From NCBI GenBank assembly GCA_002887195.1, contig PJAB01000826.1, forward strand, positions 1 to 20,139: a stretch of DNA of 20,139 bases. Reading direction: 5' to 3'. Position numbers and translations under genes: made by a program. This DNA comes from Chrysochromulina parva. Taxonomy: Eukaryota; Haptophyta; Prymnesiales; Chrysochromulinaceae. This document shows, one piece after another, positions 1-10,100 of the stretch. A model generated the notes under the pieces. It saw nothing but the letters and a program-made list of their open reading frames with translations, was not told where the DNA came from and made no database searches. The first letter of the stretch is position 1. The number at the start of each line of letters is the position of its first letter.

Positions 1-1989
1 CAGCTCGTGCGACTGATGGGCGAGCTGGCAAAGGATGCCGATCGCCTCCTGCTGCACCTCCACGCTCGCGCTGCATGCCAGCTGCACCAGAGGTGACGCC
101 GCGCCCGCCGCCGCCACGGCTTTGCGTCCCTCGGGCTCACATACCAGCGAGGCGATCACGGCCGTGACGTGCGCCTGCGCCGACACACTGCTGAGTCTGA
201 GCAGCTCGACTAGCTGCGTCGTCGTGGCCATGATCGCGTCGCGCGCCATAGCCATCGTCACGAGCCGTCGCAGCGTCCCTCCAGCGGAGTGGACGATGAC
301 CGGAGGGGCTTTGGTCGTGGGGTCCGCGCGCAGGCAGTTCTCGAAGACGTTGATCGCCCCCGCATCGATCACCTCCTTCGGATAGGCTCGCTCGAGTACC
401 AGCAGCGTGGCGACGGCATGCTCTGCGCCCACCTTGGTGGTCTGAGCCAGCGCGACGAGAGGTCCCAGGAGCTCAGGAGAGAGAGCCGGTTGCCCATGGC
501 TCGGGCACGCGGCCGACAGCCGCTTGAGTGCAGACAGCGCGGACGGCTTCGGCTTGCGTGCGATGGCGGCCTCGAACGCATCGCACTCGCCCGCGGGCGC
601 CTCGGGCTGCTCGAGGAGCTTGTGGAGCGCTTCGGCGGATGCGCCGGCGCCAGCCGCGGGCCATACGCTCCCGGTGCGCGGCGCGGCGGCGAAGACGATT
701 GGCAAGACGAAACGCACGAGAGGCGCGACGCCCTTCTCTTGCACCACGAGGCGCGCGTTGTCGGCATGCTGCGCAACCAGCGCGCACATAGCCGAAGCGC
801 CGGCGAGCTGGTCGAGCTCTTCGGTGGAGCGGAGCAGCCGCACGAGTGCCGGTACGGCGCCAGCCGCGGCGATCGCGCTCTGGTTGGCGCCATGGGCGCG
901 AGCGAGGTTGGCTAGGGCGACAGCCGCCTCCTGCCTTGCCTTGGCGAGCGTCGCATTTCCGCCAAGCTGCGCGACGAGCTTGACGAGCGGCGCAATGCCG
1001 CCCGCCTGTGCGATGGCAGTCCGATAGACCTTTGAGTGATCCGCGATGCGTCGCAGGATGCTGACCGCGTGCTGCTTAATCTTGAGAGTGGCCCCGGGAG
1101 ATGCGACGAGCTCGACGAGCGGCGCCACACCTCCTTCCTCCACGATCGCCGCCAAGATCGGCGCGCGCTGCGGCTGCGACGAGAGCGTCGTGAGCTCCAC
1201 GACAGCCACCTCCTTGGCGTCGCTCGTCGTGGCCGAGAGCAACGTCGAGACGACACTGCGCACGCGGCGCGCGGCCGAGGCGGTGACGGTCGCAGCGGCA
1301 ACGACGCTGCGCAATTTCGCCGCGACCGAAGGGCCACTGCCTCCACTCTCGGCAGAGCTGCTGCCCTCGGGCGCACAAGTCGCCTGGGCCAACCGCACTT
1401 CGGAGAGCACGAGGTTGAGCGCGAGCGTCGCGTGGCTCTGGTCACCACGCGAGCTCCTCTCAAGCTCCTCGACGAGCGGCTGGAGCAAGTAGGCCAGCGG
1501 TGCGAGCAGGCGCCCCTCGCGCCCGTCGCGAGTCGAGACGGGCGCGCTAGCCGGGCGCGGGATCGCTGCCTTGGCGAGGGCCCAGCGGCCCGGCTGCCGC
1601 GCGGAGCCCGGAGCAGCTTTTCGTGGCGATGGCACGCAATTGACAAGCGGTGCGAGCGGCGCGAGCGGAGGCGGTGCGGTGATCTTCATGGGTGGGGGTT
1701 CGGCAATCTTCAAGGGTGGGGGTGCGACGATCTTCAAGGTGATCTGAGGCTCCAGCGGTGGCGGTGGTGGCGGTGGCGGCTGCTGAGCCTCGGCCTCGGC
1801 GGCCATCTCCCACGCCATCTCGACCGCCGTCTTGAAGGCCATGCGGATGTAGCGCTTTTCCTCCTCATCGGGGGTAACCAACACAAATTCGCTTGAGCGC
1901 TCGGGCTCCGGCTCTTGCCAGGGCGTCAGCAAGCTCTGCCGTTCGCGAGCCGGCTGCCACTGACTCCCGGAAGCAGCGAGGAAGGACAT
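1..1989 (-). CDS. Armadillo-repeat protein, N-terminal 663 residues (runs off left edge)
   Basis: The minus-strand frame is open without a stop from the ATG at 1989 to position 1 (663 codons), so the C-terminus is missing. Residues 1-70 are acidic and non-repetitive. A proline-rich linker follows (about residues 70-115), with a proline run and three imperfect copies of an L/M-K-I-x-x-PPP unit. From about residue 160 the protein is alpha-helical, and from about residue 290 it shows armadillo-type repeats: GGVAPLVELVAS, GGIAPLVKLVAQ and GAVPALVRLLRS each begin the third helix of a repeat, and AVALANLA-type helices lie between them. Armadillo proteins are scaffolds that bind extended peptides; the partner cannot be told from the sequence. 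The Myb-type gene lies upstream on the same strand, about 600 bp away. No intron is needed in the visible part. The fold is fairly certain; the specific function is unknown. Confidence 0.8.
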   Translation of the reverse strand, partial: MSFLAASGSQWQPARERQSLLTPWQEPEPERSSEFVLVTPDEEEKRYIRMAFKTAVEMAWEMAAEAEAQQPPPPPPPPLEPQITLKIVAPPPLKIAEPPPMKITAPPPLAPLAPLVNCVPSPRKAAPGSARQPGRWALAKAAIPRPASAPVSTRDGREGRLLAPLAYLLQPLVEELERSSRGDQSHATLALNLVLSEVRLAQATCAPEGSSSAESGGSGPSVAAKLRSVVAAATVTASAARRVRSVVSTLLSATTSDAKEVAVVELTTLSSQPQRAPILAAIVEEGGVAPLVELVASPGATLKIKQHAVSILRRIADHSKVYRTAIAQAGGIAPLVKLVAQLGGNATLAKARQEAAVALANLARAHGANQSAIAAAGAVPALVRLLRSTEELDQLAGASAMCALVAQHADNARLVVQEKGVAPLVRFVLPIVFAAAPRTGSVWPAAGAGASAEALHKLLEQPEAPAGECDAFEAAIARKPKPSALSALKRLSAACPSHGQPALSPELLGPLVALAQTTKVGAEHAVATLLVLERAYPKEVIDAGAINVFENCLRADPTTKAPPVIVHSAGGTLRRLVTMAMARDAIMATTTQLVELLRLSSVSAQAHVTAVIASLVCEPEGRKAVAAAGAASPLVQLACSASVEVQQEAIGILCQLAHQSHEL

Positions 1990-2583
1990 CGTCCGACGGG
2001 TGCGGTTGGGGACGAGGACAGTTGTCGAGCGTTGGGAAGTTGAGACAGTTTCCTCACGCGTCGCGGAGAACTGCCCTCAGGAGACGTGTGTGTGAATGTG
2101 AAAAGAGAAGTTGAACCGTTAGTTACTGTAATAGGGACTCCCTAGAGACACCCAACTGTAGCAATGACGAATGAGTGCACGATGTCCGATGACAGTGCCG
2201 CCGCGGGAAGAGTAACTGAAGAGTAATTTTCTCTCCCGACCTGTACAGCTGTACCCGCTTCTGTACCCGCGGGTTTGGGGTTACCCGGAATATCTTGGAT
2301 CTTGCGGAACACTGTTGCGGAACAAATCGCAACATGTACATGAGCACTATTGCCCCTGCTTCCGTATTAACTCCCGGCGCACGAAAGAATGACGCGTGCT
2401 CGGCGCACCGCACCGTCGTACCGGTTCTAATTCTTTCCCGCCGGACGTTGTCCCTTCCGCAAGCATCTTCCCTCCGCATACCTTGGTAGTGTACAGCCGA
2501 TGTTCTCCATCTCGTGACTGAGGTATTTGACGCGCTCGCTCGACGCATGCTCGGCGCCGTCTCGTGCTGTCCGCGCTGGTCGG
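1990..2583. other. Intergenic region between two minus-strand genes
   Basis: About 594 bp between the end of the Myb-type gene and the ATG of the armadillo gene. It should hold the 3' UTR of the former and the promoter and 5' UTR of the latter. It is visibly less GC-rich than the genes. It has a cluster of TGTAC-containing words around 2240-2280, including the palindrome TGTACAGCTGTAC-like segment. I see no convincing TATA box and no gene here; the 156-codon minus-strand frame in this stretch has no recognisable protein character. Confidence 0.5.
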
Positions 2584-2750
2584 CTACATCCAATCGCCTT
2601 GAACAACCAGCTGGACGCCGGGTGAGCGACCGCTCGACTGCCAGTCGTCAACAAGCAGCGCGGCCTGCTGCTCTTGCTGCTGCTGCTGCGGCGGCGGCTG
2701 CTGCGGTTGCCACTGCTGCTGCTGCTGCTCTTGCTGCTGCCACTGCTGCC

Positions 2751-2788
<38 letters not shown>

Positions 2789-2816
2789 TGCTCCTGCTGC
2801 TGCTGCCACTGCTGCC

Positions 2817-2875
<59 letters not shown>

Positions 2876-2940
2876 ATTTGCCGCATTTGCTGCTGCTGCT
2901 GCTGCTGCTGCATTTGCCGCATTTGCTGCTGCTGCTGCAT

Positions 2941-2971
<31 letters not shown>

Positions 2972-5301
2972 ATTTGCCGCATTTGCTGCTGCTGCTGCTG
3001 CATTTGCTGCTGCTGCATTTGCTGCTGCTGCCACATGGTTGCATTTGCTACTGGTGCCTTGGGCGAGTGCGCGGGTACGAGCATCATCACTTGCTGATGG
3101 TTCATCGACGCTGATGGCCTACCATCGCCCGCATGAAGCGGCGACCCAATCACGGCCGCCCGGCCTGGCGACGCGATCAGTGGCGCGAGCTGGGCGTTGC
3201 TCGGAGGGTGCTGCGCGAGCGCCCACGAGGCCGAGCGCTGCTGCACCGGGATGTTGAGCGCATTGTTCGCCTTCATTCGGCAAGTATGCCCCTTGGTCGG
3301 CTCACCGCACAGGCCACACTTGTTCACGCCGGAGCCTTCCTTACCTCGGCGGTAGAAGCGGTTGCGACACATGTGCTGCGTGCGTGTGCCTTGGAAGTAC
3401 TGGTCGGCGATCGCCTTCCACTTGTTGCCAAGCTTTTGGATGGCCTCGTCGAGTAGACGATCCTCGTCTGGCAGCCAGGGACGCGCAATGAGAGGCAATC
3501 AGAGATCCTCGTCTGGCAGCCAGGGACGCGCAATGAGAGGCAATCAGAGGTCATCAGAGGTCATCAGAGGCCATCAGAGGCAATCAGAGGCCAATCCCTC
3601 ACCTGGCAGCCAGGGCCGCTCGACGCGATAGCGCTTGTTCGAGTCCCCCTTTTTGCCATCGGGCCCGAGGGCGTCGTCATCCCCGGCGAGTACCAGCAAC
3701 TCAGCCGACATGATTGCCGTGTCTGCTGCGTCAGTGGCCAAGAGAGTCGTCGTGGGCACCACCTGTACGCCAGGGCCGGGATAGGCAGTCGCCATCGCGT
3801 GCATCTCGACGCTGGCGGCCGTGTGCTGCACCGGGACGGCGAGCGAAGCGGGCACGCTTGGTGCGCTCTGTGCGCCCGGGCGCACGCCGGCAGGCAAGGG
3901 CATGGCCGCGGGCGTCGTGGCGGGCGCGATGGCGCCGAGTATCGGGGCTGTACCAGCGCCGACCACAGCGCCTCCCATCGGCTGGTCGCCAAAGGGCGCG
4001 GCGGCGCGCGGCGGCATGGTAGCGCACGCCGCGGCACCACCGGCGTCAGTGCCCGCCGCGTCGGGCGGTGGCGCGGCGGCGGCGCTCGCGGCGCCCTCGG
4101 TCGTGCCTGCAGCCGGGTCGACAGCGTCGCCGGGGGCTGATGGGGAGGAGCCCCCGAGGGCATAGCAGCGCGCAGCGTAACCCTTCTGACAATGCATGCG
4201 CTGCATGAGCTGGCTCGTCGCCGCGCCCGCGCCGGTGAAGGCCGCCTCGGCCGGCGCCCATTCGTGTGAATCGGAGCGGCACGGCCAGCGGCCCTGACTG
4301 CGTGGTTCTCTCTCGACCATGCGCGGAGCACCGGGGCTGCCGCCGGGAGTGGGCGGCATCGGCGGCATCTGCTGCATCGGCTGCACCTGCTGCACCTGCT
4401 GCACCTGCTGCATCTGCATGCCGTTGAGGGCATACATGCCCAGTTGCGGCGCCCCGCCGTTCATCATCCTCCCCGCCGTAGGACCGTTGTTGGCTGAGAG
4501 GGCTCGGTGCAGATCGTTCGCGATCGATCGATCGTTAGCCTCGGCCGGCATCGCGCCCGGAAGCATCGACGAGGCTCCCATCATCCCCGGCATCATCCGC
4601 GCGCCCATGAGCTGCATTGGAGACGAGACTATTCCTCCGGTCGGAAAGCCCGTATGCATGCAGGCCGAACGGTCGGGCGGGCCGTTGCCCGGGCCGGCGG
4701 CGGCGTTGATCGCAGCGGCGGCGGCGGCGGCGGCGGCGGCGTTCGCGGCCGCGGTCGCCACCATGCTGTTGCGCCCGGCGTTCGGATTGCCCCCGGGACC
4801 CGATGGAGTCCCTCCTGAGGCGAGGGCCATCAGCACGTCCGACGGAGAGAACTCGACGCCCATCATCGTCTCGAGCTCGGCGCGGTTGAAATGCATGTGC
4901 GACGGGGCGGCACTCGACGACCCCCCCGACGGCGTGCCCATCAGCTGCGGCTGAGGCGGCACTGGCGGCGGCGGCATCATGGGCCGGCGCCCATTCGGAG
5001 AGTTGTCGACCGCATAATTCGGAGGCATCTGCCCGTTGGCGCCGACAAGGGTGGCGGCAGCCGCGCCGGCGCCGGCGCCGCCGGAGGGCAGGTACTCGTC
5101 GAGCCGCGGGCCGATGAACTGCTCCGATTCTTGCAAGTCGGGGTTCCCCTGATCGTCCTCGATCATGAGCAGCGGGTCAAAGCCCAGCTGCGCGGTGCCG
5201 GGGATGGAGCCAAAGGCGCCGCTCGGGAAGGAGCTGCTCGCGGGGTCCCTCCCAATCGTCGCCTGCACCATCGGCGTCTGCGGCACCTCGTCGGACGACA
5301 T
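2584..5301 (-). CDS. Myb/SANT-domain protein with C2HC knuckle and polyglutamine C-terminus (two exons)
   Basis: Exons are 5301-3603 and 3467-2584, joined at a phase-1 intron (860 residues, TAG stop). The upstream open frame has only a GTG at 5430, so the first ATG, at 5301 (MSSDEVPQ), is taken as the start. Residues 1-555 are low-complexity, rich in Ala, Pro, Gly and Met, with an alanine run near 185-200. Splicing completes one Myb/SANT repeat (about 558-607): the tryptophans of RPWLPDED and GNKWKAIA, then CRNRFYRR. Next is C617-x2-C620-x6-H627-x-C629, a small zinc-knuckle-like motif. The last 150 residues are mostly glutamine, punctuated by MRQM and WQQW. The likely role is a nuclear DNA-binding regulator (inference). 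Without splicing, the first exon would read GEGLASDCL and stop, which splits the SANT repeat. It is divergent to the FAD oxidoreductase gene. Confidence is high for the splice and domain, low for the biological role. Confidence 0.85.
2665..3031 (-). repeat. CAG/CTG trinucleotide tract coding for polyglutamine
   Basis: About 365 bp made mainly of CTG on the plus strand (CAG in the gene). It is interrupted by CAT (Met), CCA (Trp), GCG/TTG and CTC codons. The longest pure run is about 19 units at 2818-2874. It stays in frame in the Myb-type gene and gives poly-Leu or poly-Ala in the other frames, which explains the spurious long frames on both strands here. Confidence 0.95.
3459..3549. repeat. 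45-bp tandem duplication spanning an intron acceptor
   Basis: Positions 3459-3504 recur at 3504-3549 with a 45-bp period and no mismatch. The unit covers the first bases of exon 2, the 3' splice site and the end of the intron of the Myb-type gene. The outer copy therefore contains a complete decoy acceptor; if it were used, the reading would continue D-E-D-L and then hit TGA. Confidence 0.9.
3468..3602 (-). other. Intron of the Myb-type gene, with repeated exon-tail copies
   Basis: A 135-nt phase-1 intron, read on the minus strand as CTGCCAG|GTGAGG ... CTGCCAG|ACGAGG. The body consists of CCTCTGATGA/TTGCCTCTGAT-type 10-nt repeats. The 13-nt exon tail (plus-strand coordinates 3603-3615) recurs at the acceptor (3468-3480) and again at 3513-3525. 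Splicing to the acceptor at 3468 restores the SANT repeat. Confidence 0.85.
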
Positions 5302-5676
5302 GTTGCGTGGCTTTTGTGTGGCTCTCTGGTGCCGCGCAGTCGGGTGACAAGGCAGTCTCGTGCAGCACCGAGTTTCCTCGAAAAGGGTTGAGATGTTCCC
5401 TAAGCTTTTCAGAAATGAATTTCCCCTCACGCCGCCTCGGCTGTGCTTGTGCGTCGTGCCGACGAGGAGCTGCTGTTCGCGTCGGTTCGTGAGAAAAACA
5501 GGGTTCTACAGACGAGTAAAGAAAATGGCCGCCTCCGAACCCTTGCTTCCCAGCTTGCTCCTGAAAAGCGAGTGATTGGAGTTCCAGTTTGGGAACTATT
5601 TGCTCTCTATCGCCGCAACTTATTTCTGAATGGAGGCGCCGAAGGCGGCGCCGCGCCGCCGCGGGCGTGTTTCGCA
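5302..5676. promoter_or_regulatory. Probable divergent promoter region
   Basis: 375 bp between two divergent start codons (Myb-type gene at 5301, FAD oxidoreductase at 5677). The plus-strand frame is open through much of it but has no ATG before 5677, and the base composition is lower in GC around 5480-5620, as expected for 5' UTR or promoter sequence. An ATTGG (inverted CCAAT) occurs near 5576. I cannot place the transcription starts. Confidence 0.4.
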
Positions 5677-6897
5677 ATGTGCCGAACAACAGGGATCGGC
5701 AAGCGTGCAACGGCGATCGTCGTCGGCGCCGGTCCGAGCGGTATCGCCGCGGTCGGTGCGCTCGTTGCACGCCGACAGCGCGTTGTGTGGGTCGACCCGA
5801 ACTTCACCGTCGGCGCGCTCGCTCGGTACAAAGCCGTGCCCGCAAACACCAAGGTCGATGTACTTTTACCGGGCTTCGTGGCCGGCTTTCTGCCGCAGGG
5901 GCTGCCGAGCGCGGCGGCCGAGCGCGCGCTCACGCGCATGCAAGTCGAAGCGACGACGCTGCACGCCAACCCCGACCCTTGCGAACTCGGCTGGACGACT
6001 CTCGGCTCTTGCCAGGAGCTGATGCAGACGATGACGGCCGCGCTGCTCAGCGAGCCCGGGGTCAGCGCGTGCCGCGGCCGTGCCATCGGGCTCGAGCGCC
6101 AGGTGGACGGCACGTGGAGCGTTCAGCTCGCGGGCTCCCCCGGCATCGGCGTCGACGCGCGCGACCTGCGAGCACCGAGCGTCGTGCTCGCGCCGGGCGG
6201 CGCACCAAACCCGGTGCCTCCGCAGCTTCGTCTGAGCGCCTGGGCCTCGGGCGCGCGACGGCCGCGAGTGCTCCATCTGGAGCAGGCGCTCCAGTTTGAG
6301 CGGCTGCCGACCCTCCTCGGCGGCGCACGCACCGTGGGCGTCGTTGGCGGCGGCCACTCCGGGGTGGTGCTCTCTCAGCGATTGCACGAACACCTCGGGC
6401 GTCGTGTGTTACTCTTCGTGCGCTCGCCGCTGCGGCTGGCCTGCTGGGACGCGCATGCGGGCGCGTACGGCGCGTGGGCGTTTCGAGGCCTCAAAGGGGC
6501 CGCCGCAGACTATGCCTTGCGCCATGGGCTGGTGGGCCTCACACCCCCAGGCGGCGTGGTTGCGCCTGGTCTGGAGCTCCATCACTCGAGCGCCCTTTCG
6601 ACGAGCGCTGCCGTGAGCGCGGACCTCGACGCGGTGGTCTTCTGCCTCGGGTACACGCGCGCCCCCCTGCCGCTGCTCACGCACTCGGGCGGCCGCCCGC
6701 TGGGCACCATCGGCCGACACGGCGCTCCTGGTGGCGCCTTGTTTTCGCTGAGTGGTGAGCCGATCCGCGGTCTGTTTGGGATCGGGTTGGCGTTCTCGGA
6801 CGACGAGTACACGTCTGGCGAGGCGTACGGTGAGGTGGGCTTCTTCCCTTTCGCGGCGAGGGCGGCCGAGATTGCGCAGGCGGTTGCGGCAAAATAG
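5677..6897 (+). CDS. FAD/NAD(P)-binding oxidoreductase
   Basis: A single exon of 406 residues ending in TAG. The ATG at 5677 is the first in the frame and lies 10 codons before the first Rossmann strand. Residues 11-30 (ATAIVVGAGPSGIAAVGALV) form the FAD-binding Rossmann motif GxGxxG, followed by the acidic strand end VVWVDP (37-41). A second dinucleotide motif, VGVVGGGHSG (about 220-229), should bind NAD(P)H. VFCLGYTRAP (321-330) is the usual ATG/GY-type motif near the flavin. The PANTKVDV segment after the first Rossmann unit resembles the P-(S/A)-N-T-K signature of a group of uncharacterised fungal and algal pyridine-nucleotide-disulfide oxidoreductase-like proteins. No CxxxxC redox disulfide is seen, so disulfide reductase activity is not implied; a monooxygenase-like or NAD(P)H oxidase-like role is possible. 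The substrate is unknown. Confidence 0.85.
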   Translation: MCRTTGIGKRATAIVVGAGPSGIAAVGALVARRQRVVWVDPNFTVGALARYKAVPANTKVDVLLPGFVAGFLPQGLPSAAAERALTRMQVEATTLHANPDPCELGWTTLGSCQELMQTMTAALLSEPGVSACRGRAIGLERQVDGTWSVQLAGSPGIGVDARDLRAPSVVLAPGGAPNPVPPQLRLSAWASGARRPRVLHLEQALQFERLPTLLGGARTVGVVGGGHSGVVLSQRLHEHLGRRVLLFVRSPLRLACWDAHAGAYGAWAFRGLKGAAADYALRHGLVGLTPPGGVVAPGLELHHSSALSTSAAVSADLDAVVFCLGYTRAPLPLLTHSGGRPLGTIGRHGAPGGALFSLSGEPIRGLFGIGLAFSDDEYTSGEAYGEVGFFPFAARAAEIAQAVAAK

Positions 6898-6930
6898 GTG
6901 GCAGCGGGGGAGGCGGGGCGCGTCCACCCT

Positions 6931-6948
6931 CTAGTACAGTAGTACTAG
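6931..6948. other. Short inverted repeat downstream of the oxidoreductase gene
   Basis: CTAGTAC-AGTA-GTACTAG forms a perfect 7-bp stem with a 4-nt loop, 34 nt after the TAG of the oxidoreductase gene. It is in the 253-bp gap before the GAF gene. Its role is unknown; it may be part of the 3' UTR. Confidence 0.5.
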
Positions 6949-7150
6949 TAGCAGTGTAACGAGAAACGTCCTCGCGAGAACCGACGTCTGAACACGACAG
7001 ATTCAAGCGAGGACGCTCCGAAAGTTGCTTGAGTGGGAACTACACACGCTGCGCGCTCTCGACACACCTCTCAGAAGTCAGCACTGTGAATGAAGGGACC
7101 GCGACGAAACTGACCACTGACTTTTAAGGGAGGCCGTTTCACGACTTGTA

Positions 7151-10100
7151 ATGTCGGATGCCTTGGCCAAGCTACGCAAGGCCGGCAAGACCTTTGCCGC
7201 GCAGGCGCGCATGCAAGGCCGAGTCGAAGACAAAAACGCGTACCTCAAGTCTCTCGGCGGGCAAGCCGCAGGCGTCATGCCTTCGCCGAAGGCGGCCATG
7301 ATGTTGCAGGCGGCCGTGCGCAGGTGGGTGATCAGAAGGCGCCGCGCGCGGAACATCCAGTCGCGCGAGGCCGCGCGCCGCACGAAGCAACGACATGCCG
7401 CGCTCTCGTCCGAGCCCGTTGAATACATGGAGACGGAGCTCTTCAAGAAGCTCGAGCACCACTCGGAGGACGCGGTTCACACCTCCATCAACAACCTGCC
7501 CGCCATCAAGAAGACGCCTGTCATGCACCGGCTCGCGGCCAACGTGCAGAAGCTGATGCACTGCTTTGCGTGCCTCTCGCGCGTCAACTCCGCCGCCACC
7601 GAGGGCGGCGTGCGGGACGAGATGGCGCTCGCGATGTGTGAGCTCTTTGGCAGTCCCGGCAGCTTCTGCGATGTGTACCAGGTCGAGATGCTCGACGAGG
7701 ACGCGTACCTTCGCATCAACGCCAAGGTGTTCATGCCCGCGCGCTTCCACGGGCTCTTCTCGCGGATGAAAGCCACAGCTGGCGGCCAGCTGCCCGTCGT
7801 CTCCCTGCGCGACGTGGCCGGCTCCGATAAGGAAATCGGGCAGCTGTCGGTCCTAGAGTGGTACGAGGCCCGAGACGGCTTCAAAGAGCTGCTGGTGACG
7901 AAGGAGGAGACGGAGACGGTCGCGGCGCGCCTGAACGAGCGTGGGCTCAAGCCGACGCGCAAGCCGTGGGCTGTCCGCGAGTATGGCCACGCGATGCTCG
8001 TGCCCGTGCTGAAGACGGACGACGACGGGCGCAGCGGCCTCGTCGCGCTCATGCAAGTGATTCGTGCTGCCGACGAGGCCCCCTTCAACGCGGACGATGA
8101 GTACCTAGCTGCGACGCTCGCGGTGCAGTTCGCGCACTGCCTGCGCCGCGCGCGGCTGCTCGCAGGAGCTCACGAGCAGATCGATCAGATGCGCAAGCTC
8201 CACTCGTGGGGCAGGCAGAAGCTTGACAGGCCTGAGCACCTTGTCAAGCTTGCGTCCTCCCTCTTTCCGTGTGACGATGTCGCCATGTTCCAGCTGCGCT
8301 CGAAACAAACCGAGGGCCAGGCAACAGACCTTGGCGCGAGCAGCGCCAAGGGCGGCAAGAGCAGTCAGCTCGATGTCGTCTTCAGGGCACATAGCACCCC
8401 CGCGGATTCGGTGGCAGGCTGCGAGTCCCTCTGCTTTTCAGGCCAGTCGCTCGTCGTGTGCCAGGGCGCGAACAACCCCAAGGCCTTCGAGAGCCTGCTC
8501 GGCTTCCTGCGCCGCCCCGTTGCCGCTGTGCACCGCTCGATGCTCTGCGTGCCCGCGCTCGTGCATCGACAAGTCCTCGGGCTCGGGCGGCAGACAGAGA
8601 ATCCAGACGAGCCACCAACGATCCCCGTGCTCATACAGGTGATGGCCTCTCTGATGACCTCTGATGACCTCTGATGACCTCTGATTGCCTCGAATGACCT
8701 CTGATCCCCGTGCTCGTGCAGTGGGCGAATAAGCAAGGACGGCCGTTTGGGCGCCATGACTTGCATGTCGCCTCCGCGATGACGGATGTGCTCGGGCGGA
8801 TCGCGTCGGATCGTACCATTCATGGCGCCATCGAGTTGTTGCAGGTGCGTGCCGCGGATGGCCGCGGATGGCCTCGGAGTGCCGTTGGATAGCTTCCGAG
8901 TGCTGCCACTTGAGTGTCTATGAGTGCCTCGGATGGACTCGGAGTGCCACTTGAGTTTCTATGAGTTCCTCGGATGGCCTCTCAGAGTGCCACTGAGTGC
9001 TTCGGATCGACGCGGTGTGCGGCAGGAGCGTTTCGCGGTTGGCGACCAGCGGCGTAATGCTCTGATGCAGAGCGCGCGCATGCTCGCCAGCCGGATGGAG
9101 ATGGAGGAGCTCTTCACAGCTGTGATGAGCCATGCGAAGGACCTGATGGAGGTCGATCGATCGTCGCTCTTCATGGTCGACCGGAATGCGGGCACCCTGT
9201 ATACGATCGTAGCCGACGGCGCAGCGCCCATCGTCATCCCGAAGGATAAGGGCCTCGCTGGTGCCGCCCTCAAGCTGCGAAAGGTCGTCACCGTGGCCGA
9301 CGCGTACCTGGACCCTCGGTTCAACCGTGAGTTCGACATTCGGTCGGGCTACCGCACAAAGCAGGTGGCGGCGCCACTTGATTGCCTCTTGATGGTCTCT
9401 TGATTGCCTATCGATGGCTTTTCGAATTGCTTGATGGTTGTCTTTGATGAGCGCTGATTGCTTTTGATTGCAGGTGCTCTGCTACCCAATCACCAACTCG
9501 CGTGATGACGTCATCGCCGTCATCATGCTCATCAACAAGAAGAACGAGCTACCGTTCAACCGGTCCGACGAGGAGCTGATTGCGGCTTTCTGCGCGCAGC
9601 TCGCGGTCTCCATCGAGAACGTGAGCGCTATTGATTGCCATCGATTGCCATCGATTGCCATCGACGATGGTCTCCATCGAGAACGTGAGCGCCATCGATG
9701 AGATCTCTGATGGTCTCAGATTACCGTGTAGTTCGTCATAGATTTGCCATGGAGTGCCATTGAGTGCCATTGAGTGCCATGGATTGCCATGGAGTGCCAT
9801 GGAGTGCCATTGATTGCCGTGGCTTGCCATTGATTGCTATTGATTGCCGTGGATCGCCCCGCTCGCAGATGAGCACCGTCGACGAGATGAACAAGTCGTC
9901 CGTCCTCGCCGAGAAGCAGAAGAAGCGCATGATGCGCTTCCTCGAGGTCGTCAATGTACTCGTCAAGGGGCTTCCCGCGCACGAGGTCTGTGCCCATTCA
10001 CAGCGCGCCGCGATGGAGTGCACCGACTCGACGGGTGCCGCCGTCTTCATCTGCCGAGACGAGCGGGCGAAGGACGTCCTTCCGCCTGGCAAGGTGGATC

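Noticed and set aside
2123..2593. Minus-strand frame of 156 codons between two genes
   Set aside because: No domain, and composition differs from the real genes; more likely 3' UTR and promoter.
2674..3114. Plus-strand poly-leucine and poly-alanine frames over the CTG tract
   Set aside because: They are frame shadows of the CAG repeat; only the minus-strand glutamine frame continues into a recognisable SANT domain.
3636..3650. tRNA T-loop-like GTTCGAGTCCC
   Set aside because: It lies in coding sequence of the Myb-type gene and no acceptor or anticodon stem can be formed around it.
5443..5676. Longer N-terminus for the FAD oxidoreductase
   Set aside because: The upstream start in this frame is GTG; the first ATG is at 5677 and fits the Rossmann fold start. 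The same reasoning excludes GTG/TTG starts at 12266, 13509 and 5430 (minus).
8641..8710. CRISPR-like or minisatellite array
   Set aside because: Units are about 10 nt, degenerate, without spacers, and lie inside a spliced intron of a eukaryotic gene.
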